Positions 23,443 through 34,214 are shown, counted from the stretch's first letter. The stretch: DNA of 64,000 nt from Muscardinus avellanarius (GCA_963383645.1 OY726557.1:150279860-150343859); one strand, 5' to 3'. A program made the numbers and translations. Notes: generated by a model not told the origin, from the sequence alone.

Positions 23443-23509
23443 ATTCCAGATATATATGAAATGTGGGCACTAATGTGTAGAGTTCTATGGCATTTCATAT
23501 ATCTGGAAT
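23443..23509. repeat. Long inverted repeat (hairpin)
   Basis: Arms 23443-23463 and 23491-23509 are reverse complements except for one extra AT in the left arm, around a 27-nt spacer. Flanking sequence is unremarkable; no transposase or known MITE family was recognised. Confidence 0.7.
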
Positions 23510-23925
23510 AACTTATATTTCCATGATACTGCAATAGGATAATTATTCAACAATTCCATTATTGATAAAGGTTCTATCAACATTTTTGTGATTACAAACT
23601 ACACTACATATTTTATTATATCCTAGATCTTTTATTTCTATGGATTAAATTCCTACAGATACTAGAATGATACATCAAAGGATATAGTACATTTTTAGGT
23701 AAGTACTAGAGGATAATTTCCCCAAAATATTAGAACAGATGATAGTCCACTAAAAGTATATGAAAGGGCCAATATCCCTCTATGCTCACTAATATTTAAT
23801 ATTAATAGTAATTTCTATGTACTTTCTAAATTACTTGTTTTAACATGAAGTTTTTCAATTCTGTTGCCATGAGCATGTTTAATACTTTATCAATCATTTT
23901 AGCAAGAACTTTGTAAAATTGCCTC
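23510..23925. other. Intron E19-E20: unassigned part
   Basis: AT-rich, diverged; perhaps old L1 (CTTATTTCTATGGATTAAAT). No firm call. Confidence 0.4.
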
Positions 23926-23927
23926 AA

Positions 23928-24143
23928 GCCAGGTGTGGTGGCGCATGCTTGTAATCCCAGCATTTGGGAGGCGGAGACTGGAGGATCGCAGTTTGTGGAC
24001 AGCCTCACTTAGTGAGGCCCTTCGCAAGGCAGTAAGACTCTGTTTCAAAAACAAAAAGACTAAAAAATAGAGCTGGGGTGTCACTTGGAGGTACTATGCC
24101 CCTGGGTTTCATCCCCAGTATCGTAAAAAAAAAAAAAAAAAAA
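23928..24143 (+). mobile_element. B1-dID SINE
   Basis: GCCAGGTGTGGTGGCGCATG ... GGGTTTCATCCCCAGTATCG, poly(A) 24125-24143. Confidence 0.85.
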
Positions 24144-24189
24144 GTTCCCTTAAACACGGTTAAATTGTATTTATTGATTGAGTGATTGA

Positions 24190-24397
24190 TTGTGGTACTG
24201 GTGATTGAACCCAGGGGCATTCTACCTCCCAGTTACATAGTTGCATAACCAGTCCTATTTTTTGATTCCTTATTTTGAAACAGGGTCTCTCTGAGTTGCA
24301 GAGGGACTCACTAAGTAGATGAGGCTGGCTGTGGACCTGGGATCCTCTCTCAATCTCCCAAGAACTGGAATTACAAGCATGCGCCACCACGCCTGGC
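24190..24397 (-). mobile_element. B1-dID SINE next to E19
   Basis: GGTGATTGAACCCAGGGGCA ... GCGCCACCACGCCTGGC; ends 88 nt from the GC donor. Confidence 0.85.
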
Positions 24398-24484
24398 TCA
24401 CAGTTAAATTTTATACAAACTAATTTTACTTGGATAAAATTTTGACATTATTACTTTTATTTTCTTTGGATAGGAAGTAAATTA

Positions 24485-24490
24485 ACTTGC
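24485..24490 (-). promoter_or_regulatory. GC-AG splice donor after E19
   Basis: Minus-strand sequence CAG|GCAAGT. Apart from the C at +2 it matches the donor consensus perfectly, as typical GC donors do. The only nearby GT (GTTAAT) would shift the frame. Paired acceptor is CTCTAG at 20124-20129. Confidence 0.85.
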
Positions 24491-24599
24491 CTGAAGACAA
24501 AAGGCTATTAATCATCTCTAAAAATGTAGGATGTACAAACTGATAATCCTCAAGCAGTAAAACTACTTGCTGTGCTTCAATTCCAGCAAGATGAAGCAC
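24491..24599 (-). CDS. DYNC2H1: DYNC2H1 E19: AAA4 Walker B, followed by GC donor
   Basis: 109 nt, phase 0 to 1. Encodes VLHLAGIEAQQVVLLLEDYQ then FVHPTFLEMINSLLSS. VVLLLED is the AAA4 Walker B with its acidic pair. The exon ends TCA-G and the intron begins GCAAGT, so this intron uses a GC donor. The phase-1 junction with E20 (G|GT) restores GEVPGLY. Confidence 0.95.
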
Positions 24600-25092
24600 C
24601 TTCAAAACAAGAAAATATTTTTAGTATTCTTTATGCATTTTTTGGTATAGTTAAAAATTATAAATCTATGTAAAGTTAGTTACTATCATATACTTATGTA
24701 TTTATTTCTATTTAAGTAAGCAAAGTTTAATCAATCTTCTCCTATACAGTCTGGATGATAAATCAAACCTATGAATATTATTGAAGAAAATTTAATTATA
24801 TTACAGATGGAGCATTAAAAGAAATACTAGAACATTTTCATATATACCCATACATTTTCTATGTGAATAATACCTTTTTGTTCTTTTTCCCATCCATTGA
24901 ACATCCCACATTCTGAGGTACCTGAGAGTTAGACATACTAAAAAGAATCTCATTTTTATCTGTAAATAAAAATGAAACTTTCTAATGTTTTAGAGACTGT
25001 TATACACAAGACACTTAAAGGTCTTAAAAGTCATTCAGAAGAATAATGACTATGATTTAAAACCAAAAAAGAAAAATATTATAAACACTCAC
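24600..25092. other. Intron E18-E19: nothing recognised
   Basis: AT-rich single-copy-like sequence. Confidence 0.55.
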
Positions 25093-25341
25093 GTGTTTGA
25101 GATCATTTTTGAACTGCTTTAGTTCATACCCTCTGGAAATCTTTGGAGAAAAGAGCACTGCTCCATGCATATGGCTGACTAAAGAAGTGATTGTCCGACG
25201 ACCTACACCACTGCGTCCTGCTAGTAGAAGTGAACCTCCAGGGAAACTCAGCACTCTGTCTATCCTAGACATATACTCCAGGACTTCTTGAAAAAGTAAA
25301 ATATCTAAATTCTGGTTGTCTCGTCCATAATGAATAAGACC
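25093..25341 (-). CDS. DYNC2H1: DYNC2H1 E18: AAA4 Walker A (arginine variant)
   Basis: 249 nt, phase 0 to 0, 83 codons. Starts GLIHYGRDNQNLDILLFQEV, then YMSRIDRVLSFPGGSLLLAG and the P-loop GRSGVGRRT. The canonical G-x4-G-K-S/T reads here G-RSGV-G-R-R, so the nucleotide-contacting lysine is arginine. I believe this is normal for DYNC2H1, not damage. Ends ISRGYELKQFKNDLKH before donor GTGAGT. Confidence 0.96.
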
Positions 25342-25652
25342 CTTTTAAGAAACCACAAAGAATATTTTATAATTAATATAAGCATGAATTACAAAATAAA
25401 AATGTTATTTATATAGAGTAAAATGTTATGTTTATGATAGACTCAAGAAAAGAAGTAAAGTGACTACACACCCAATATTTTACCTATCTAATAATCTATC
25501 TTTATAAGGCACATTCTAAGGAAAAATTTCTGTGATGTCAAAGAAGTTCAAGGGTCCACAAAGATCAGTCACACTTGGTCATTAACACATTTGTAAAAAG
25601 CAGCATTTTGACAGTTGGTTGATTCAAAACCTTTCTTAAAAGCTCTCAGAGA

Positions 25653-25854
25653 GAGCTGGGCGTGGTGCCGCACACTTATAATCCCCGTGCTTGGGAGGCA
25701 GAGACAGGAGGATTACGCTGGTTTGAAGCCAGCCTAGCTGGCTTAAGAGACCCTGTTTCCAAATAAAAAATATAAAAGTAGGTCTGGGAGTAAAACCTGG
25801 AGGTAGAAGGGTTTCCAGGAACCCCAGTACCACCAAAAAAAAAAAAAAAAAAAG
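25653..25854 (+). mobile_element. Young B1-dID subfamily SINE
   Basis: GCTGGGCGTGGTGCCGCACA ... GTTTCCAGGAACCCCAGTAC, poly(A) tail. Confidence 0.85.
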
Positions 25855-25861
25855 AGCTCTC

Positions 25862-26912
25862 AAAGAGATGCAAATCAAAACTACCCTGAGATTTCACCTA
25901 ACTCCAATTAGAAAATTAGAATGGCAATCATTCAAAACACAACAAATGCTGGTGAGGATGTGGAGCAGTGAAAACTCTAATACAGTGTTGGTGGAATTGC
26001 AAATTAGTGCAACCATTTTGGAAAACAGTATGGAGGATAATCAGAAGAATGGGAACAAGCCTACCATGTGACCCAGCAATACCACTTCTGGATAACTACT
26101 CAAAAGAATAGGAACAAAAATACCAAACTAATACTTTCATGTCTATATTCATAGATATGCTGCACAACTCACAATTGCCAAACTATGGAATCAAACAAGA
26201 TGTCCATCAACAGATGAATAAATCACAAAACTATAGGATATGTACACAATGGAAATTTACTCAGCCATAAAGAAGAACAAAATTAAATAATTTTCGGGGA
26301 AATGGGTGGAACTGGAGAACATAATGCTAAGTAAAATTAGTCAGTCACAGCCAGATGTGATGGTGCACACTAGTCCTCCCAGCTCTTGAGAAGTTGAAAC
26401 AGAAGGATCTCAAGTTTGTGAAGCCAGCTTTGAAAACTTAGTGAGGGCCTCCACAACTTATTGAGACCCTGTTTCCAAATAAGAAATAAAATAGGGCTGG
26501 TGTTTATCTCAGAGGCAAAATGCCTCTGGGTTCAATCCCCGTTGCCACACACACACAAAAAAATTATCCACAAAAAGTAAAAAATTGGATGTTCTCCCTG
26601 ACATGTAGAGCCAGGGAGAAAATAGGTCATAGGAGGAACTCTAGATGAAGAAAGAGAAATCACATATGAGCAAATAAGGCTACCTAACTGAGGAGATGGG
26701 AGGGGGGAAGAAGGAAATTCTCTAATGTACATGATGTACATTGAAAAACATATCAAAGTCAATCACTAGGCAAAACATGAGAAGGAAGAGGGCAAGGGAA
26801 TGGGGTGGGAATTGGGGAAGGTCTAAATGGGTAATGTGTGCATGTATGCCTCTACCATCTTGTACCCCAATAAGATGTATGGCTACAATACACCAATAAA
26901 AAATTAAAAAAA
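25862..26912 (+). mobile_element. L1 3' end (ORF2 end and 3' UTR)
   Basis: 25862-26345 matches the L1 ORF2 end (AATGCTGGTGAGGATGTGGA; GACCCAGCAATACCACTTCT). 26566-26912 is the 3' UTR ending in CACCAATAAAAAATT. A SINE at 26349-26565 splits it. Antisense to the gene. Confidence 0.85.
26349..26565 (+). mobile_element. B1-dID SINE inside L1 3' end
   Basis: GCCAGATGTGATGGTGCACA ... GGGTTCAATCCCCGTTGCCA, CA-rich tail. Confidence 0.8.
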
Positions 26913-26994
26913 TAAATGAACTACATTATCATGTGAGGATATGATGTACCAATAAAAGTATATCTAGATAGAGAGAGAGTATAAAAGTTCACTT

Positions 26995-27190
26995 TAGGAC
27001 AGCACCACTCAGTTTCATGGACCAGAATCAACAACATCATCTGAAAACCTATTAGAAATTCAGATTCTCTGGGCCTCGCCTAGTAAAACTGACTTCTCTA
27101 AGGGACGGGACCCAGGGATCTGCAAATTTTCTGCTCCTCCCAGTGATTCTGATGCTTGCTGGAAGTTTAACACTCACTGCTATAGGAAGA
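26995..27190 (+). mobile_element. MER5-like hAT-Charlie DNA transposon
   Basis: ACCTATTAGAAATTCAGATT, CTGGGCCTCGCC and CAGTGATTCTGATGCTTGCT correspond to the MER5 phrases. Non-autonomous, old. Confidence 0.65.
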
Positions 27191-27267
27191 CTTCCCAATT
27201 AATATTAAGCTTCATTGGTATTGCCAACAAATACCTTTACCAAAAATATATCTTAGAAATTTTGTTT

Positions 27268-27432
27268 GGTTTTGGTACTCGAAATTGATCACAGAATATT
27301 TACCTATGAGTTATACCCCCCAGCCTTTTTTATTATTTTTTTTTATTTTGAAAGAAGGTCTTGCAAAGTTACCAAACCTGAGGCTGGCCTGGATCCTACT
27401 GGGATTACAGGCATGAACCAACACATCTAGCT
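27268..27432 (-). mobile_element. B1-dID SINE, diverged
   Basis: GAGTTATACCCCCCAGCC ... GGGATTACAGGCATGAACCA. Confidence 0.7.
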
Positions 27433-27543
27433 CTGTCTATTCTATGATCTTGTATTTCTATGACCTTTCAATGTTCCTAATAAATATTTTTAAATAACTA
27501 TAACCATAACAGACTTAATTCAAAGTATTTGTTCATATTTTAC

Positions 27544-27674
27544 CTTTTTAATAACATCCTTAAGATCTGCAGAGTTTAGCTTTCCAAGTGGTTTTCCATG
27601 AGGGGGCAATGGTTGTCCTGGTGCTGCCCTTGCTCCTAGATTATGTCGGGCTCCCCATGTAACATAGAAACTAT
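27544..27674 (-). CDS. DYNC2H1: DYNC2H1 E17: proline/glycine-rich loop before AAA4
   Basis: 131 nt, phase 1 to 0. Encodes DSFYVTWGARHNLGARAAPG, QPLPPHGKPLGKLNSADLKD and VIKK. The APGQPLPPHGKPLG stretch is proline/glycine-rich and probably an exposed loop; I know no counterpart in other dynein classes. Acceptor ATCTACAG, donor AAG|GTAAAA. Confidence 0.94.
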
Positions 27675-28199
27675 CTGTAGATATAAAAGACATTTTTCTT
27701 TGTATGCATTTTTAATAAATGTAGAATCAGTAAATACATTGCTTGCTAAATTATTTTTAATCAGTCTAAAAAAGAATATTCTCAGAAAGAAAGATGTAAA
27801 TGACATTAAAGCAATTATAATAATTACTTAGATCAATTAAGATACAAAAACTTTAAAATGTAAATCAAATGCTATGAACTGGATGACTATATTTTCTTCC
27901 TCTTTATATCTACATGACTGTACTCATCAAGCCACAAACCAATACTCTTTTTCAATTTTATGCTTATCCTTTTTATATTTGTATAACCCAAGATCAAATT
28001 CAACCTTATTTTAATTCTAAAGTATTCTTTTTATCATTTCCTATGTATTAAATTATCAGCTATTTAAATAATTCAAAGGTCACACACTATAGCTAAACAA
28101 GTTTCCAAAGCTCTAATTGATATAATATCTATCAAAATCTCAGCAAAATCATTTAATATTGAGAGATAAGATTGTTCTAAAATCCACATAAATAGAACA
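27675..28199. other. Intron E16-E17: unassigned part
   Basis: AT-rich; no repeat recognised. Confidence 0.5.
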
Positions 28200-28410
28200 G
28201 TGGTGGTACACTTATATAACCCCAGTAATTGGGAGGCTGACATATGAGACAGGAGAATCACCAATTCCAGGCCAGTTTCAACAATTTAGCAAGATTCTCA
28301 GCAACTTAGTGTGACTCTATTTCAAAATAAAAAATACAAAAGGGCTGTTAGTATAGCTCAGAGACAAAATGTCCCTCGGTTCAATCCCTAGTACCAAAAC
28401 AAAACAAAAA
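28200..28410 (+). mobile_element. B1-dID SINE
   Basis: GTGGTGGTACACTTATATAA ... GTATAGCTCAGAGACAAAAT ... GGTTCAATCCCTAGTACC. Confidence 0.8.
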
Positions 28411-29430
28411 ATAACCCTTCATTGAAGAACAAAATTCACAATAATTTATTGAGTCTTACATAGGGTACTATTACACCAAACTCTAGAGAATTCAGACACC
28501 CAAGTGTTGTTACTATCTAATGATGAAAAAACATGCCTCTTTCTTTGCATGAAGAGATCCTATGGACTTAAGTTTCAGATTGAGAAGGATAGCACATTTA
28601 ATTAACAAAACTCCACACTAAGCCATGAAATTTACAAGTAATAATGATATAAACCCTCATGCAAAATATGAACTGTTATTAGACTTCTCTCAACATTTCA
28701 TCCTGCCTTTGGTTCTCTTGAATTCATTTTCCTAATTCCAAATCTCAGGCAATACCTAGAAAATTCCTTCTGTTAATTTTAACTTCTTTCTCACTTTCAG
28801 TATTCAAAATTTTCTCTGACTCATGTAATTATAACCCTCAGATCAATATCACATCTAGACATGTGTTGTATATCAAATATATTACATGAAATATATTTAA
28901 AGCCTTGCTTTATACTCTGAAATAATAAATGCATTTTGTACCTTAAAGCAAAGTTATTAGTAAGTATTTCCTTACTGTGGTCTTCCTTTATCAAAAGAAT
29001 CTTACTATGATTCCTAGTATATGTATTATTCTCACAGCAGTTTTCAAAATGAAAATTGGTTATTAGAGCTGATTTGACTCAATAAGTTCTGTGCTATGGC
29101 ATTATGGGAAGCAACAGAAAAACAATGACCATTATGATTCATCAAAAGGCCATTATAATAGAATTTGGCTTTTCTCAATGATCTTTAAGTTTCATAAGCA
29201 TTTAACTACTTAATGAAGATTTCAACTAATGCAAATCCTACAGAAAAAAACGCTTTTGTATTGTAAATATGAAATAGAATGGTCTGAATTTATTTTCCCA
29301 AGAAAACAATTACTGTCATTTATATTTTATCTGGAACATAAATACTGAAATCTACTAACACACGATGGGGTGGTTTCCTTATGGAAAAATTTACATTAAA
29401 ATTATCCAAAGTTTTATTGTTTAGACATAT
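28411..29430. other. Intron E16-E17: unassigned kilobase
   Basis: No element recognised; no exon in dynein frame. Confidence 0.5.
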
Positions 29431-29444
29431 AAAATCATGTTACA

Positions 29445-29555
29445 AGCCAGGTGTGGTGGCACACGCTTGTAAACCCCGTGCTTAGAAGGCGGAGACAGGA
29501 GGATCGCACAGGTTCGAAACCAGCCTTGCTGGCTTAAGAGACTTTGTTTCCAAAT
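29445..29555 (+). mobile_element. Solitary left (B1-like) monomer with TSD
   Basis: GCCAGGTGTGGTGGCACACG ... TTAAGAGACTTTGTTTCC without the ID half. Flanks AAAATCATGTTACA (29431-29444) and AAAATCATGCTACA (29556-29569). Confidence 0.8.
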
Positions 29556-29635
29556 AAAATCATGCTACAGGTAAAAAAAAAATATTCTAAAGTTCTCATA
29601 ATAATTAAATATTTACATGAGATCTATTATATTAC

Positions 29636-29803
29636 CTGCCATATTCTCTAACACATCTGAGCCCCAATCTCCTTGAAACACTGACGTTAAAATGTTGTCA
29701 AACAAATGAAGTTCTTTTGCACCAACAATTTTGTCACGAAATAAGCGCCGGGCTTCATATGCTACAATTTCTAACACATAATCTAATGGGTGGTTTGAGG
29801 ATC
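29636..29803 (-). CDS. DYNC2H1: DYNC2H1 E16: AAA3-AAA4 linker helices
   Basis: 168 nt, phase 1 to 1. Encodes GSSNHPLDYVLEIVAYEARR, LFRDKIVGAKELHLFDNIL and TSVFQGDWGSDVLENMA. W/Y-EAxRxFxDRL is the usual dynein motif at this place. Acceptor TCTTTAG, donor GTAAT. Confidence 0.95.
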
Positions 29804-30117
29804 CTAAAGAGGACAAAATTTCCTTTAATTAGAATAAAACTCAAATTATTTAAAAATATTCTACTTAACATAATATTTAGAAAAAAATAAAGAGTGAGAA
29901 ACTACATACCATAATTTTGGCATCAGATACGCAGCAAAAAAAGGGAAGAAGTTAAAATTCCTTGTGTTAATAAGACAGTATGTTTGTGATTACTTAATGG
30001 CTATATTAAAGACTATCATCTCTGGCTATTTAGTAAAAATATCAGTTCCAAAAAGCCATGTAAAACATTCTTTGTCTACAAAGAATAATGATTTTATTTT
30101 TTCCAAAATTACTTTTT

Positions 30118-30330
30118 AAATTGCGCATAGTGACACACAATTATAATCCAAGTATTTGGGAGTCTGAGACAGGATGATCACAGGTTCAAGGTCAGCCTCA
30201 AGGAGTAGTGAGACTCTCTTCAACCAAAAGAAACACTGTTTCAAAATAAAAATAAAAAGTAAGTCTGAGGGTGTACCTCGAAGGTAGAATGACTGTGAGT
30301 TCAAGTCGCAGTACCAAAAAAGAAAAAACA
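30118..30330 (+). mobile_element. B1-dID SINE
   Basis: GACACACAATTATAATCCAA ... GGTAGAATGACTGTGAGTTC. Confidence 0.75.
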
Positions 30331-30529
30331 TTGCATTTTAGTGGTGACAACAATAACAGCTAGAAAAAGAAATATGACCATTTAGGTAATATTTAAAAGT
30401 AACTGTGATATTTAAATTTAATATTTTAATTTTAAAATAAATCACTATTATAATATTCATTTAATATATTTATTACAAATAAAATATACAACATAAATGC
30501 ATACATACATATACACTAGAAAAACGTAC

Positions 30530-30632
30530 CTCCTTCTAAATCATATCTAAATAGTCCTAAAACCCATTGGGTAAGAATGCAAGGAGTAAAGAAATAGTGA
30601 CTATAATCATCAACTGTAAATTTGGCCCGCAC
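30530..30632 (-). CDS. DYNC2H1: DYNC2H1 E15: AAA3-AAA4 connector
   Basis: 103 nt, phase 0 to 1. Encodes VRAKFTVDDYSHYFFTPCIL then TQWVLGLFRYDLEG. The F-T-P-x-x-L-x-x-W/V-x-x-G pattern (HYxFTxRDLS in other dyneins) marks the start of the AAA3-AAA4 linker. Donor GAG|GTACGT. Confidence 0.94.
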
Positions 30633-31008
30633 CTGAAAAAAAAATACAGCAATATGCTTACTCTTTTAAATATATAATCATGCTATACGTTTTCAGTCAC
30701 TTTACATTCATAGGAATACCAATCTCTGTAAGTAGAACCTTATTTCAATAGAATTGATTTTCCCTGTTATCCTATGTTTTATCTCATGCATTTTAAAACA
30801 TTATTCTATAAGGAGTTCATAGATTTCAACATAGAGACAAAAGTTGTCAGTGGCAAAAAAGAAAAAGGAGAAAGGCCTAAAGTAGCCCCGCTAAAGAAAT
30901 CTATATAAAGGAAGCCTAAGCTTTATCAAATAATGGTTGCAATTTCAAGGCACTCACATATCTAGGTAAGATCCATTCTCTAATAGTGGGAACCACAGTG
31001 GGTTTTTG
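30633..31008. other. Intron E14-E15: unassigned part
   Basis: Nothing recognised. Confidence 0.5.
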
Positions 31009-31205
31009 CTTTTTTTTTTTTTTTGGTGGTACTGGGGTTCCTGGAAACCCTTCTACCTCTGGGCTATACTCCCAGACCTATTTTATATTTTTTATTTGGA
31101 AACAGGGTGTCTTAAACCAGCGAGGCTGGCTTTGAACATGTGTGATCCTCCTGTCTCCATCTCCCAAGCAATGGGATTACAAGCATGTGTCACCACGCCC
31201 AGCCA
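31009..31205 (-). mobile_element. Young B1-dID subfamily SINE
   Basis: GGTGGTACTGGGGTTCCTGG ... GTGTCACCACGCCCAGCC. Confidence 0.9.
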
Positions 31206-31208
31206 CAG

Positions 31209-31220
31209 TGTTATTTTATT

Positions 31221-31279
<59 letters not shown>

Positions 31280-31285
31280 TTTTTG
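31209..31285. repeat. (TTTA)n microsatellite
   Basis: About 18 TTTA units; the expanded A-rich tail of the next SINE. Confidence 0.95.
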
Positions 31286-31468
31286 GTGGTACTGGGATTC
31301 CTGGAAGCCCTTCTACCTCCGGGCTACACTCCCAGACCTATTTTTACATTTTTATTTGGAAACAGGGTCTCCTAAGCCAGCGCACGCGGCTGGCTTCGAA
31401 CCTTTGCAATCCTCCTGTCTCTGCCTCCCAAGTGCGGGGATGACAAGCGTGCGCCACCACGCCCGGCG
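31286..31468 (-). mobile_element. Young B1-dID subfamily SINE
   Basis: GGTACTGGGATTCCTGGAAG ... TGCGCCACCACGCCCGGC. A head-to-tail neighbour of the SINE at 31009. Confidence 0.9.
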
Positions 31469-31499
31469 ATAGTGCTATTTTAAATTCAAGAAATCACTG

Positions 31500-31700
31500 A
31501 ACTAAGACTGGCGTACCTGTAATCCCAGCCAGTATTTCAGAGACTGAGACAGGAAGATCACATGTTCACACCCAACCTTAACAATTTAGTATGGCCCTCA
31601 GCAACTTAGTAAGACCTTGTTTTTAAAAGGGAGATAAAGGGGTCTGGGGGTGTAGTTAGCTCCGAGGTAGATCGCTCCTGGGTCAATCCCCAGCACTACA
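31500..31700 (+). mobile_element. B1-dID SINE, diverged
   Basis: GCGTACCTGTAATCCCAGCC ... GGTCTGGGGGTGTAG ... CAATCCCCAGCACTAC. Confidence 0.75.
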
Positions 31701-31779
31701 AAAGAAAAACAAGTTACTGAACCAGTCGATGTTTTCTCAAAAGAGCCTGTCCCTTCTACTCCATGGACAAAGCTATTAC

Positions 31780-32205
31780 TCTTTTTTTAAAGGAACCTTT
31801 TGCTTTTTAACTTATCTTTCCCCACTTCTACTCCAGTACTATAAAAAGCACTTTCCACAAACACTTTCCTAACTTGCACATGCTATTTCTTTTATCTAGA
31901 AAATTATTCTTTCACCTCTAATCACTTTGTGAATTTCTATTTATTTTTCAAACTCAGATCAAAATTTACATCTTCCTTAATAACTATGATACACAACAAA
32001 GTATTCAAACTCTCCTTTGTGGTATCTCTGTAACATTAAAACACTGTTGTTCATTTTGTCATACTATATTAATAGTTTATTTATATGACCTAGTCCCTCA
32101 TTAGACAATGAAATTCCAGAGAAAAGAGACTTGATTATCTTTGCATCCCTAGAACTACAATTGGCAAGAAAACACACTCAATAAATGTTTTCTACATCTT
32201 CCATG
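31780..32205 (+). mobile_element. L2 LINE 3' end
   Basis: Ordered L2 landmarks: TTGCACATGCTATTTC, AACTCAGATCAAAATTTACA, GAAATTCCAGAGAAAAGAGA and the ending CTCAATAAATGTTTTCTAC. Confidence 0.7.
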
Positions 32206-32503
32206 CCTACTTTTAAGTAATCTTCCCCACTTTATCAAGGCAGCATTTATTAGGCATTTCCTCACAGGTAACAGAAAAGAAATAAACATCAAAAAAAAAG
32301 CTACTGTGAGGTTTGAAGCTTGATAGACAAAAATTGATAGAAATCAGGATAAAGAACTAGTTTGGGAATGAAAATAAACACCATCTAAATATGGTAAATT
32401 TGAGCTAATAGAATAACCATCCACTACTAATTCATTCATTAACCAATATGTCCTCTAGAAATGATACCAATAGACATTAATCCTACAATAAATTTACATA
32501 TAC

Positions 32504-32648
32504 CTGTTCATACACTTGTACCATAGACCCTGCTAAGAGATGAATTTTTGATGGAGAACCCCAAATAGAATGATTCCTCAGATTTTTATGTAGAACCGCT
32601 TCCAGATATGCTCCGTAAATTGTTTGTAATTGCTCTCTCTCTGGGTAA
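32504..32648 (-). CDS. DYNC2H1: DYNC2H1 E14: AAA3 lid
   Basis: 145 nt, phase 2 to 0. Encodes YPEREQLQTIYGAYLEAVLH and SIWGSPSKIHLLAGSMVQVY. Helical lid of AAA3. Donor CAG|GTATAT, acceptor CTGTTTTAG. Confidence 0.95.
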
Positions 32649-32878
32649 CTAAAACAGAGAAGAGAAGAAAATCAATATTCTTAGTTACTATCAAATATTA
32701 AGCTACAGTAGTGGATTTAAAACAGTTCAGACTCAACTTAATAAGGCTTACCCCAAAACTAAGGCTAAGCTTCCATATCATTAGATCCTTAAGTCCCCAG
32801 TATTGTCAAATACTGGAAGCCCTATTAGTGGATTCCAAGAAGATAATTTAAATAAATTTAAATAATTTAAATAAATTT

Positions 32879-33031
32879 AAGAGACCCTGTTTCCAAATAT
32901 AAAGTATAAAAAGTATAAAAATAAAAAGTATAAAAATAAAAAATATAAAATAGGTCTGGGAGTGTATCCCGGAGGTAGAAGGGTTTCCAGGAACCCCAGT
33001 AACACCAAAAAAAAAAAAAAAAAAAAAAAAT
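32879..33031 (+). mobile_element. Young SINE, 5'-truncated
   Basis: GAGACCCTGTTTCCAAATAT, an expanded AAAAAGTAT linker, GGTCTGGGAGTGTATCCCGG, poly(A) 33007-33030. Confidence 0.8.
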
Positions 33032-33074
33032 TTTTAATTTAAAAAATTTAAAAAAATAAAATCTAGAATGTTTA

Positions 33075-33650
33075 TATATTCAAAAGTAATAAAATAAGTA
33101 TGTCAAAGAGACACCTGCATTCCATGGTGATATTATAGCATTGTTCATAAGTCAAAAATGGAAGTAACCTAAGTGTCCATTAACTGATATGCAAAAGTGT
33201 TATATACTCAAAATGGGATACTATTTAGCCGTAAAAAGAGCAGAGTTCCATTTATGTACAACAATATTCTCTTACTTATGATTTTTTAAAATTTGATTTT
33301 GTACAAATTGAGAATAGAATGTGTAGAGTACTGGAGAAAGATGGAAGCAGATTTACATTAAAATAGGATTAAGAAGTTCTGGTGTGCTACTACACAGTAG
33401 GGTAACTATAGATAACCATAATCCACTCTATCTTTCAGAAAGCTAAAAGAAAGATTTTTAAGTATTGTCAGCATAAAGAAATGACAAATATTTAAAGAGA
33501 CAGATATGCCTAATCTGATTTAAACATTATACAGTGTGTGTATCTATGTATATATAAATGTAAAATACATAAATAATATTTATTAATGCATATAATTAAA
33601 TGTCTTTAATGCATCAGTAAAAGTTTTAATTAAAAAATTAAGACCTGCTA
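33075..33650 (+). mobile_element. Old L1M-type 3' end
   Basis: Contains L1 3' sequence resembling GCAGCATTATTCACAATAGCC and AACCTAAGTGTCCATTAACT, then a diverged 3' UTR. Antisense to the gene. Confidence 0.65.
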
Positions 33651-33962
33651 TTTAAATTCCTAAGATTGAAGTTTTAGAACAGACTATTCAAAATAGTTTT
33701 ATTATATATTTTTCTTATATATTTCTAATATTTTTATTATTATATATTACTAATATAATATTGCTTTTATTAAAGTTTTATCATTCTATATCATTCTATA
33801 GTTTGAGGAAAGAAAAACATCAAATATTAAGTTTATCAATTTTATATTCTATATATTAAAGAAGTATCATTAATAGAAACTTTCATATGATACAATTATA
33901 TATAATATTTCTCCAAACAAAACAAAACAAAAAATTCATTTTTTAAACATGAAGATACATAC

Positions 33963-34114
33963 TCTACAGCACAAAGACGAACAATAGAAGTAAATCTGGT
34001 AGTAAGCTTGTGTCTTCCAAGTCTTCCTCCAGCTGACATAGAAGCTACAATTTGAATATTTTCTAGACCAACCCATTCCAAATTTTCATCATAAAATCCT
34101 TGATATGTCAATAC
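33963..34114 (-). CDS. DYNC2H1: DYNC2H1 E13: AAA3 sensor I
   Basis: 152 nt, phase 0 to 2. Encodes VLTYQGFYDENLEWVGLENI, QIVASMSAGGRLGRHKLTTR and FTSIVRLCAV. GFYD and the strand before MSAGGR are standard AAA3 features (usually AxxPPGGGR in axonemal chains). The donor is GTATGT after GTAGA; the last codon is completed by T of E14 (Asp). Confidence 0.95.
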
Positions 34115-34214
34115 CTATTTGAAAAAATGCATTTTATACTTCAAATTTTATAATAATAAAATACTCTCCCTAAATTTCAATTATTTTCCAATATAATTAT
34201 CATCCTCTATCATC

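Noticed and set aside
31006..31472. Open frames of up to 145 codons with repeated FIYL/YLFI
   Set aside because: They are translations of two SINEs and the (TTTA)n repeat; no selection or start context.
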